Below, one piece after another: positions 1-5,689 of a DNA stretch of 14,515 nucleotides (position 1 is its first letter; each line of letters opens with the position of its first letter). A model generated the notes under the pieces. That model saw only the letters and a list, made by a program, of their open reading frames with translations. It was not told where the DNA came from and did no database searches. Source of the DNA: JBOFOR01 sp051654865 (lineage in GTDB: Bacteria; Bacillota; Clostridia; Peptostreptococcales; Peptostreptococcaceae); NCBI GenBank assembly GCA_051654865.1, contig JBOFYV010000018.1, positions 1 to 14,515 on the forward strand, read 5' to 3'. The position numbers and the translations under genes were made by a program.

Positions 1-881
1 AATGTTCTTGCTAGCGGAAGAGTCTTTGTATATTTTATCAACTGACCATACAACTCTGTTTCTGTTAAAGTTCTTCCAAATTCTTTTTTAGACCATTCAA
101 TTAATAGTGCTAACGCTCCACTAACATGCGGTGTAGCCATACTAGTTCCACTTAGGGTTGCATATGATTGATTAATATAAGTAGATAATATATTAACACC
201 AGGGGCTACTACATCAACAAACTTATTTGAATTTGTAAAACTACCAGCTTTTAAATTTTGATCTATTGCCCCTACTTCCACTACTTCTTCATAAGCACCT
301 GGATAATCTAATTCATCAGTTAGAGCATTTCCATTATCGCCTCTATTACCTGCTGCACATACTACTATAATATTATTGTTAACTGCTGTTAGTATTGCTT
401 TACGTAGTTCTGGTGAATTTTGAGGGCTACCTAGTGACATAGATATTATGTTCACTTTCTTTGCTATTGCATAATTTATAGCATTTACTACAGATGTGAT
501 AGACCCACTACCTCTTTTATCTAATGATTTTAATATCAATAAACTAGCCTCAGGTGCTACACCTGTTATTCCTACTTTATTTGTATTCGCTGCTATTGTA
601 CCTGCAACATGTGTTCCATGTCCATTATAATCTTCATAAATACTCGGATTACCATTGTCATCTGGTGTAAAGTTTCTACCACCTATCACTCTACCTGCTA
701 AGGCTGGATGTTTTGTATCAACGCCAGTATCTATTATTGCAATAACAACACCTTTGCCTGTATATCCTTTTGTCCAAATACTTTGTGCATTTATCAAACT
801 TACACCATAAGGAATTGTATATGCTAAGTCTTTAACTATTTCATTTGCCGTAAAAGGTATTAATTTTATATTATCTTCCAT
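1..881 (-). CDS. Intracellular subtilisin-like serine protease (IspA/ISP type), C-terminus cut by window edge
   Basis: This is an S8-family endopeptidase that probably degrades cytoplasmic proteins. Read on the minus strand from ATG at 881, 293 codons are visible and the frame is still open at base 1. The subtilase catalytic set is complete: Asp51 in IIDTGVD, His88 in NGHGTHVAG, the oxyanion Asn179 in CAAGNRGD and Ser247 in LSGTSMATPH. There is no signal peptide. The protein starts with a short leader containing KLIPF (residues 6-10), which matches the LIPY/LIPF inhibitory propeptide of Bacillus intracellular serine proteases. The similarity to IspA runs through the whole visible length, so only about 25-30 residues should be missing. 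The start is supported by an AAGGTGA ribosome site about 7 nt upstream. The Csp germination proteases of clostridia are an alternative, but they are longer and lack this leader. No mature-protein calcium or dimer features were assessed. Confidence 0.93.
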   Translation of the reverse strand, partial: MEDNIKLIPFTANEIVKDLAYTIPYGVSLINAQSIWTKGYTGKGVVIAIIDTGVDTKHPALAGRVIGGRNFTPDDNGNPSIYEDYNGHGTHVAGTIAANTNKVGITGVAPEASLLILKSLDKRGSGSITSVVNAINYAIAKKVNIISMSLGSPQNSPELRKAILTAVNNNIIVVCAAGNRGDNGNALTDELDYPGAYEEVVEVGAIDQNLKAGSFTNSNKFVDVVAPGVNILSTYINQSYATLSGTSMATPHVSGALALLIEWSKKEFGRTLTETELYGQLIKYTKTLPLART

Positions 882-904
882 AATTATATCACCTTATATA
901 TTTA

Positions 905-950
905 ATACTATTTATTTTAATAGTATCTATACTAAAAATAGTCAAACTAT
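905..950. repeat. Cluster of ATACTA/TAGTAT half-sites over the protease promoter
   Basis: The hexamer ATACTA occurs at 905-910 and 929-934, and its inverse TAGTAT at 921-926. Together they form two overlapping inverted repeats with 10-nt and 2-nt spacers. A further small inverted repeat, ATAGT-CAA-ACTAT, lies at 938-950. The cluster coincides with the -35 to start region of the protease promoter, which makes it a candidate operator. In such AT-rich DNA chance occurrence is a real possibility. Confidence 0.3.
917..945 (-). promoter_or_regulatory. Probable sigma-A promoter of the intracellular protease gene
   Basis: On the minus strand a TTGACT -35 box (940-945) is followed after 17 nt by TATTAA (917-922). 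This would start transcription near 910 and give a leader of about 28 nt. The spacer holds the inverted repeat TAGTAT-CT-ATACTA (921-934), and another ATACTA copy lies at 905-910. A repressor or activator could therefore bind over the promoter. The -10 box is imperfect. Confidence 0.5.
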
Positions 951-1035
951 CTTCTTTATAACTTATGATGTTATTTTACAAAAAGTTACATTTTTAACTT
1001 CATTTATACTATACTGCTTGGTACCTTTTAAGCAT

Positions 1036-1072
1036 AAAAAAATCCATTCCTTGTTTAAAGAATGAATTTTTT
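1036..1072 (-). terminator. Intrinsic terminator behind the 27-codon mini-gene
   Basis: The arms 1037-1049 and 1060-1072 pair over 13 positions around a 10-nt loop. In minus-strand RNA every position pairs, with one G-U wobble where plus-strand RNA would have a C/A mismatch. The stem runs into a U tract (complement of seven A at 1036-1042). The strand preference points to transcription from the right, which is the small gene at 1144-1227. Confidence 0.75.
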
Positions 1073-1143
1073 AATTTATTATATTTTGAAACATTTCGTT
1101 ATTCAAATGCAAGTTTTTATTCATAATGAATTATCACTTTTTA

Positions 1144-1227
1144 TTAATTCATATCATAATCTGGAGTGTAGTCATATTCTTGTTCTCTTTCATAATCAAA
1201 ATATACAAATTCTAAATTTTCATTCAT
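1144..1227 (-). CDS. Putative 27-residue acidic small protein
   Basis: This is a short reading frame of 27 residues plus stop. Its start ATG at 1227 is preceded by GGGAGGT at 1235-1241, a near-consensus ribosome site with 7-nt spacing. It is as strong as any RBS in the window. The peptide begins MNENLEFVYF and ends TPDYDMN. It is rich in Tyr (five), Asp and Glu, strongly acidic, with one Arg, no Lys, no Cys and no hydrophobic stretch, so a signal peptide, TM segment or typical bacteriocin is unlikely. A TTGCAA/TAATAA promoter candidate precedes it and a good terminator follows about 70 nt downstream, so it looks like a monocistronic transcript. No known family is recognised. It lies between two protease genes, but a functional link is speculation. 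It could also be a leader peptide or part of a small RNA. Confidence 0.6.
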   Translation of the reverse strand: MNENLEFVYFDYEREQEYDYTPDYDMN

Positions 1228-1260
1228 AATCTTTACCTCCCAGTATTTTAGGTGTATTTA

Positions 1261-1288
1261 TTATTAGACTCATTGTTTTTATTTGCAA
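1261..1288 (-). promoter_or_regulatory. Candidate promoter of the acidic mini-gene
   Basis: On the minus strand TTGCAA (1283-1288) is followed after 16 nt by TAATAA (1261-1266). The predicted RNA start is near 1254, which leaves a short leader carrying the GGGAGGT ribosome site. Both boxes deviate from consensus, so this is tentative. Confidence 0.35.
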
Positions 1289-1417
1289 GTTTTAAAGTTT
1301 ATCTTTCACTTAATTTATATATATGCAATTTACAAATAAAAATTTACACTTAAATAAATATTATTTTGATAATTATTCATTTTGTATTTATATAATATAT
1401 TTATAATTGATAACTAT

Positions 1418-1453
1418 AAAATTAAAGACGTATCAATTTTGTTTTGATACGCC
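1418..1453 (-). terminator. Intrinsic terminator of the M28 peptidase gene
   Basis: The arms 1427-1436 and 1444-1453 form a 10-bp stem in minus-strand RNA (GGCGTATCAA with TTGATACGTC, one G-U pair) around a 7-nt loop. A U-rich run (TTTAATTTT) follows. The plus-strand version has a mismatch, so it acts for the gene that stops at 1492, 38 nt upstream of the hairpin. Confidence 0.8.
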
Positions 1454-1491
1454 TTATTTTGAGCCACATATGGGCTATATAAGCTAATTTT

Positions 1492-3168
1492 CTATCTATA
1501 ATATGCTCTTTTTAAATTTTCAACATTTATAATACCTTTTATAGATACCATCCCTGATAATAGTGATATAAACCCTATCATTACAAACATCATTGTTGCA
1601 CAAAGTGCACCAAATGTTAGAGCACAGTTGAATAGATATATTGTTGGTACATATAATACTGTAATTATAAATAATGGTACTATCATTATATATGATACAT
1701 TTTCATTTGATTCAAATGCTGTTTTTATTAATGTAAACACTACTATAAGTAATGCTGGGAACACTGTTAAATAACTTCCTCCTGGTAATGCAATTGTTAA
1801 TATTATTGATAATATTAATAGTAATACTAATGAACCTAGTATGAATTCATTCTTTTCACTAAACTTATTAGATAATTTTCTTATAACCATTACATAAGCT
1901 ACAAAAGTTATAGCTATTACACTTAGTATTATTAACCCTTCAAATTTTATTAAAGGTAAATATGTAAGCTTAAACGGTCTATTATTAATCATTGCCATTA
2001 ATCTAGATATCCCGTATGATACTCCCATTGCACCTACTGTAAACACTAAATTTATACCTGTAAATTTAAATACTTTTAAAATGCTTTCTACTTTAAACTT
2101 CTTGTATAATAATACTATTCCAACAAGTATTACTAACAGTAGTACATAGTTTATTGTTTTAGAATATTTTATAAATACATTTCCTAAAGTAAAGAATATT
2201 GAATCATCTTTACTTTCAAAGCTATCTGCATTTGAATATTTTTCATTACTAACATATTCTTTTACTACAGGAAGTACTTGATCTCCATAGTGTTGAAGTG
2301 ACTCTTCGCTTAAGTTATTTGGGTTATCACTTGGTGTATGATAGTTTTCAAGTCCATCTAACACGCTTATATTTATTCCTGTTATATCATTATCTAAAAA
2401 TACAGTAAAGTCAGTTCCATTTGGTAATAGTCTATATATTTCTGGTGTTATAGAATAAGAGAATGGCTTTTCACTATGCTCATATAAATCAATTACTGAT
2501 GAGTTATTTTGACTTGTTTCAAACATTATAGCCGGCCCTTTAGTACCTCTAGCTTCTATATTTATTAAATAATTAACGCCTTCAAATATTTCTTTTTCTT
2601 TTACAGCTTCTTTAGCTCCTAAAAGCCCATATTCTTCTCCGTCAGTAAATAGTATTTTTATACCATTTTCAAGTTCTACATTACTTTCCTTTATAACTCT
2701 TAGCGTTTCTAATATAGTAGACATTGCATATCCTGCATCTGCTGCCCCTAATGACCCATCTTTTTCAGCATAACGCTCAGTTTTTGCATGAGAACTATCA
2801 TAATGAGTTACAAGCATTATGTACGAATCTGATTTACCATCAATTTGTGCATATACATTTTGAATATCTTCCTTAGTTTTTGTTCTTTCTACATATACAT
2901 CTTCATAATTGTATATCTTAGATTCTACACCTAGCTTATCTAGTTCTGATATAAGATAATTTCTTACGTCTTCTTTAGCCTTTAAATCAAATATTGAGTG
3001 AGGCTCTTTTGCAATATTTTTTATGTGATTCATTTGATTGTTAACATTAACCTTAGAATAATCATCATAATTTGGTTTTGATGGGTTTAATGAATTATAC
3101 CCAATAATAGCTGCTACTGCTAAAAATATTAATACCATTAAGTAACTTATATTCTTTTTTAATTTCAT
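1492..3168 (-). CDS. Membrane-anchored M28-family zinc peptidase with multi-TM C-terminal half
   Basis: This is a probable co-catalytic zinc aminopeptidase or carboxypeptidase (M28) working outside the membrane. From Met at 3168 (558 residues) it has an N-terminal TM anchor (about 8-24) and an M28 domain (about 45-305). The metal and catalytic residues are all present: His122 in THYDS, Asp144 in GAADAG, Glu178-Glu179 in TDGEE, Glu205 in NIEARG and His277 in YHTPSDNP. About seven hydrophobic helices follow between 339 and 540. The layout resembles the eukaryotic Pff1/ERMP1 membrane peptidases and related bacterial proteins. A second in-frame ATG lies 6 nt upstream at 3174 (560 residues), but the RBS AAGGAGA at 3178-3184 is then only about 3-4 nt from the start. 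The 3168 start gives normal spacing. The gene has its own promoter and terminator, so it is monocistronic. The substrate cannot be told from sequence. Confidence 0.9.
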   Translation of the reverse strand: MKLKKNISYLMVLIFLAVAAIIGYNSLNPSKPNYDDYSKVNVNNQMNHIKNIAKEPHSIFDLKAKEDVRNYLISELDKLGVESKIYNYEDVYVERTKTKEDIQNVYAQIDGKSDSYIMLVTHYDSSHAKTERYAEKDGSLGAADAGYAMSTILETLRVIKESNVELENGIKILFTDGEEYGLLGAKEAVKEKEIFEGVNYLINIEARGTKGPAIMFETSQNNSSVIDLYEHSEKPFSYSITPEIYRLLPNGTDFTVFLDNDITGINISVLDGLENYHTPSDNPNNLSEESLQHYGDQVLPVVKEYVSNEKYSNADSFESKDDSIFFTLGNVFIKYSKTINYVLLLVILVGIVLLYKKFKVESILKVFKFTGINLVFTVGAMGVSYGISRLMAMINNRPFKLTYLPLIKFEGLIILSVIAITFVAYVMVIRKLSNKFSEKNEFILGSLVLLLILSIILTIALPGGSYLTVFPALLIVVFTLIKTAFESNENVSYIMIVPLFIITVLYVPTIYLFNCALTFGALCATMMFVMIGFISLLSGMVSIKGIINVENLKRAYYR

Positions 3169-3182
3169 ACTCATCTATCTCC

Positions 3183-3214
3183 TTGTTAAATTGTGTCTAT
3201 ACTTAATTTAACAA
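3183..3214. repeat. Perfect 10-bp inverted repeat over the M28 promoter/RBS
   Basis: TTGTTAAATT (3183-3192) and AATTTAACAA (3205-3214) are exact inverse copies separated by 12 nt. The right arm covers the proposed -10 box and the left arm touches the ribosome site. It could be an operator, or a leader hairpin if transcription starts farther upstream than proposed. Confidence 0.5.
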
Positions 3215-3233
3215 ATTTGATTTAATATGTAAA
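3205..3233 (-). promoter_or_regulatory. Probable promoter of the M28 peptidase gene
   Basis: On the minus strand TTTACA (3228-3233) is followed after exactly 17 nt by TAAATT (3205-3210). Transcription would begin near 3198, about 30 nt before the start codon. The -10 box lies inside one arm of the 10-bp inverted repeat. Confidence 0.45.
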
Positions 3234-3287
3234 TAGTTTTTTATTACCTGGTACTAATATTTAGTAATAAGTACTAGTTGTAAATGT

Positions 3288-3313
3288 AAAAAAGTAGGAG
3301 CTAATGCTCCTAC
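3288..3313 (-). terminator. Strong intrinsic terminator closing the two-gene unit 4083-3361
   Basis: A perfect 8-bp stem GTAGGAGC/GCTCCTAC (3294-3301 with 3306-3313) with a 4-nt loop is followed in the minus-strand RNA by six U (complement of 3288-3293). It lies 47 nt past the stop codon at 3361 and isolates this unit from the M28 gene. Confidence 0.9.
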
Positions 3314-3360
3314 CCTTTTGTGGTTCGTAACATATTAAGAATATGTATTACTTTTACTGC

Positions 3361-3549
3361 CTATTTATTTAAATACTCTTTAATATATTTTTCAACTTTA
3401 ATAACTTTATATAAAAATAATAATACAACCACTATAAGTATCATAAATACAAACATATTTCCATCATAAACTTGACTAATAAAACTTGCTACTAATCCAC
3501 ATACTACTATATTATAAAATTGCAATTCTTTATCTGGCTTCTGTGACAT
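3361..3549 (-). CDS. Small two-TM membrane protein of unknown function
   Basis: This protein has 62 residues and no recognised family. A short charged N-terminus (MSQKPDKEL) is followed by two hydrophobic segments, about 12-28 and 32-50, and a Lys/Glu-rich tail (KVEKYIKEYLNK), consistent with a small integral membrane protein. The frame is open to an ATG at 3570, but that codon has no ribosome site. The ATG at 3549 is preceded by GAGGGGGG at 3555-3562 with 5-nt spacing, so the shorter start is chosen. Its gene follows the 3619-4083 gene by 69 nt with no terminator between, so both are probably cotranscribed, and a strong hairpin follows. A TATAAT box at 3576-3581 could supply an extra internal promoter. 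Confidence 0.7.
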   Translation of the reverse strand: MSQKPDKELQFYNIVVCGLVASFISQVYDGNMFVFMILIVVVLLFLYKVIKVEKYIKEYLNK

Positions 3550-3575
3550 AAATTCCCCCCTCATATCCAATTCGC

Positions 3576-3581
3576 ATTATA
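3576..3581 (-). promoter_or_regulatory. Possible internal -10 box before the small membrane protein
   Basis: A perfect TATAAT lies on the minus strand 26 nt before the start codon at 3549. No good -35 hexamer is found 16-18 nt upstream, so this may be chance in AT-rich DNA. Confidence 0.2.
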
Positions 3582-3618
3582 TAACTAATGTGACTATTCC
3601 TATTTTTAATTAATATAT

Positions 3619-4083
3619 TTAACGTCCTATTGTATCTCTATCTTCAATAATAAACTCTCCAATAACTGTAGTTCCATCTACTTCGTATAATGGGATAGAT
3701 TTTTTAAGGTTTTTGTAGTCATATTCATTGGTATGTCCAAATACATCCTCATATTTAACATAACCTTCAACATTATCCTCACCTATCGTTTCAATTAAAT
3801 CTGGGTCAATATACTCTCCATCCTCAGTATATATAGATGTACCATATGTCTCGCCATTTGCATTAACAGGAAAGTTGTCTTTTTCTGCATCTTTTATTGA
3901 GTCTGATTTACTTGTATTTTGTGATTGAGTTTTTTCTTCATTAGCTTTTTTAATATCTTCTGTTTCAAGAATTACTTTTTTATCTACTCCTGAATATTGA
4001 AAACCTATAACTTTAATTATTGTTACTACAATCAATAACGATACCCCTATGAATATATTTATTTTCTTACCGTTTGATTTCAT
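3619..4083 (-). CDS. Membrane-anchored extracytoplasmic protein of unknown function
   Basis: The protein has 154 residues. It has a basic N-terminus and one hydrophobic anchor (about 8-29) without a lipobox Cys, then a hydrophilic Lys/Glu/Ser-rich linker (35-70). A compact C-terminal module (about 70-146) contains FPVNANGETYGTS, PDLIETIGEDNVEGYV and KKSIPLYEVDGTTVIGEF. I recall the same PVN-NG-TYG / DLI..IG..G..GYVK / IPLY..DG.TVIGEF pattern from uncharacterised C-terminal modules of Firmicutes proteins, some of them annotated as BlaR1/M56-peptidase-like. No metallopeptidase motif is present here, so no enzyme function is proposed. The start is supported by AAGGGGGAT about 6 nt upstream. It is the first gene of a probable two-gene unit with the small membrane protein downstream and is separated from hfq by a strong terminator. 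Confidence 0.8.
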   Translation of the reverse strand: MKSNGKKINIFIGVSLLIVVTIIKVIGFQYSGVDKKVILETEDIKKANEEKTQSQNTSKSDSIKDAEKDNFPVNANGETYGTSIYTEDGEYIDPDLIETIGEDNVEGYVKYEDVFGHTNEYDYKNLKKSIPLYEVDGTTVIGEFIIEDRDTIGR

Positions 4084-4153
4084 TTACTTATCCCCCTTCA
4101 ATAAATTTTGATATATTTTGTTCGTAGAATATAACAATTGCGACCTTTATTAG

Positions 4154-4162
4154 ATTATAACA
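4154..4162 (-). promoter_or_regulatory. Extended -10 promoter for the 4083-3361 unit
   Basis: The minus strand carries TGTTATAAT, a consensus TATAAT (4154-4159) with the upstream TG of an extended -10 element. A weak TAGAAT sits 17 nt farther upstream as -35. Transcription would start near 4147, about 64 nt before the start codon at 4083. Confidence 0.45.
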
Positions 4163-4286
4163 TTTACTTATTACCCATTCTATAAATATACCGTTTTTGT
4201 CACTTTTTATTTTTATGAATACATTGATATCACTTTAATACACAAGTTATACACCGATTTTGAAGTATCATAATTTCCTTGTAATT

Positions 4287-4326
4287 AAAAAAGGTTGCTT
4301 TATATCTCTATATAGCAACCTTTTTT
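4287..4326 (-). terminator. Strong terminator after hfq
   Basis: A perfect 13-bp stem (4287-4299 with 4314-4326, core GGTTGCT/AGCAACC) is flanked by A6 and T6 runs, so it can work in both directions. A possible extra short pairing lies within the 14-nt loop. It lies 34 nt beyond the hfq stop and ends the mutS-mutL-miaA-hfq transcript. Confidence 0.88.
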
Positions 4327-4360
4327 ATATATTTATTTTATTAAAATTTATAATTAATAT

Positions 4361-4642
4361 CTATCTATTGTTATAATTGTTGTTATTATTATTGTAGTTG
4401 TTGTTACCTTGTTGTTGGTTTTGTAAGTTTATATATTTACCTGGTAATATTGTTGAAACTGCATGCTTGTATATCATATTTTGTTGTTTCTTTTCATCTT
4501 CTAGTAATATTATATAACTATCGAACCCTTTTACATGCCCCTTTACTTGAACTCCATTCATTAAATATATAGTTACAGCTATTCTTTCCTTTCTTGCATT
4601 ATTTAAAAATAAGTCTTGTAAATTTAAAGCCGTATTTTTCAT
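4361..4642 (-). CDS. hfq: RNA chaperone Hfq
   Basis: This is a ring-forming Sm-like RNA chaperone that binds small RNAs and A-rich mRNA segments. The Sm1 region spans about 8-48 (LQDLFLNNARKER, IYLMNGVQVKGHVKGFD, YIILLE), and Sm2 is YKHAVSTILP (58-67), with the uridine-binding YKH residues conserved. The lateral rim patch RKER (17-20) is present and basic. After residue 72 the protein ends in a low-complexity tail rich in Asn and Gln (about 13 Asn in the last 15 residues), probably disordered. The total of 93 residues is a little longer than compact Bacillus Hfq. GGGAGG with 9-nt spacing precedes the ATG. It follows miaA by 95 nt, the order also known from many bacteria. No terminator separates them, so transcription from the mutS operon is likely, possibly helped by a weak local promoter that I could not fix. 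Confidence 0.97.
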   Translation of the reverse strand: MKNTALNLQDLFLNNARKERIAVTIYLMNGVQVKGHVKGFDSYIILLEDEKKQQNMIYKHAVSTILPGKYINLQNQQQGNNNYNNNNNNYNNR

Positions 4643-4737
4643 TTGATATATCCTCCCGATTTTTCTTAAATTAAAAGATTAATATATTTTTTATGGTTAA
4701 TTTATACTATTCCTCTACTATATCTATTTTATATAAA

Positions 4738-5673
4738 TTATACCATTTTTTCAATAATATAGGAAACAATATCTTTTTTAAGATTCTCGTTATCCTTATA
4801 TTCATCTAAATTAAACCACTTTGCATCTTTGTATCTTCTAAACCATGTCAATTGACGTTTAGCATATCTTCTTGAATCCCTTTTTATTATTTCAATAGCT
4901 TCATCTAAATCATATTCACCATCAAAATATTTTATTATTTCTTTGTACCCTATACCTTGCATAGATATTAAATCTTTTGAATATCCCATTTCTAGTAAAT
5001 TTTCAACTTCTTTTATAAGTCCATTGTCCATCATAATATCTACACGCTTGTCTATTCTTTTGTATAAATGTTCTCTTTCTCTATTTAACACAATTATGAT
5101 TGGCTCATATTTTTCATTTATTTTTAAGTCATTTGAGAAATCATTCATTTTTTCACCACTTAAAGCTACTTCAATTGCTCTTATAACTCTTTTTGTGTTG
5201 TTTTTGTGTATTCTCTCTGAAGCTTCTATATCTAACTCTCTTAGTTTATTATGCATATAGTCTATTCCATTTTCTTCAAGCTCTATTCTAAGCTTTTCTC
5301 TAAGTTCATTGTCTGCATCTGACTTAGCAAAATCCATATTATATATAAGAGAGTTTAAGTATAGCCCAGTTCCTCCTGTCACTAACACATTTTTGCCTTT
5401 TTCTCTAATTTCTTCTATATATTTATTAGCTCTTTCTTGAAATTCAGATACTGAAAAAGGATAATCTGGTGTAACTTCATCTATTAGATAATGCTTTATT
5501 CCATCCATCTCTTCTTTTGTTACTTTAGCACTACCTACATCCATATATTTGTATATTTGCATTGAGTCTGCTGATATTATTTCAGCATTTAACTCTTTTG
5601 ATAACTTTATTGATAAATCAGTTTTTCCAACTGCTGTTGGGCCTGTTAATATTATAAGTGGTGTCTTGTTCAT
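4738..5673 (-). CDS. miaA: tRNA dimethylallyltransferase (i6A37 synthesis)
   Basis: This enzyme transfers the dimethylallyl group from DMAPP to N6 of adenosine 37 in tRNAs reading UNN codons, which improves decoding accuracy. At 311 residues it has the normal family length. The P-loop GPTAVGKT (11-18) binds the pyrophosphate. DSMQIYKYMDVGSAK (36-50) contains the catalytic Asp36 and substrate-binding residues. TGGTGLYLNSL (99-109), the KRVIRA element (161-166), QGIGYKE (239-245) and the closing RQLTWFRR (273-280) are all family signatures. AAGGAAGG stands about 5 nt before the ATG. The gene begins 16 nt after the mutL stop and precedes hfq, so it belongs to the mutS-mutL operon. Confidence 0.97.
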   Translation of the reverse strand: MNKTPLIILTGPTAVGKTDLSIKLSKELNAEIISADSMQIYKYMDVGSAKVTKEEMDGIKHYLIDEVTPDYPFSVSEFQERANKYIEEIREKGKNVLVTGGTGLYLNSLIYNMDFAKSDADNELREKLRIELEENGIDYMHNKLRELDIEASERIHKNNTKRVIRAIEVALSGEKMNDFSNDLKINEKYEPIIIVLNREREHLYKRIDKRVDIMMDNGLIKEVENLLEMGYSKDLISMQGIGYKEIIKYFDGEYDLDEAIEIIKRDSRRYAKRQLTWFRRYKDAKWFNLDEYKDNENLKKDIVSYIIEKMV

Positions 5674-5689
5674 AATGTTCCTTCCTTAG

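Noticed and set aside
1..881. Identification as a Csp-type germination protease
   Set aside because: The short LIPF leader and close match to intracellular subtilisins fit ISP better, and Csp proteins are longer with a different prodomain.
1119..1131. Palindrome ATTCAT-A-ATGAAT downstream of the mini-gene
   Set aside because: It is short, AT-rich, away from any promoter and without terminator features.
1461..1480. AGCC...GGCT inverted repeat before the M28 stop region
   Set aside because: There are only four GC-containing pairs and no U tract; the clear terminator lies just beyond it.
4668..4710. Inverted TAAATTAA/TTAATTTA between miaA and hfq as a regulatory hairpin
   Set aside because: The arms are only A and T with a long spacer; such pairs are expected by chance here and no U tract or operator logic supports it.
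4943..5260. Plus-strand frame of 105 codons opposite miaA
   Set aside because: It is a shadow of miaA: no ribosome site, Ser/Ile/Phe-rich composition typical of the antisense of AT-rich genes, and the minus-strand gene is certain.
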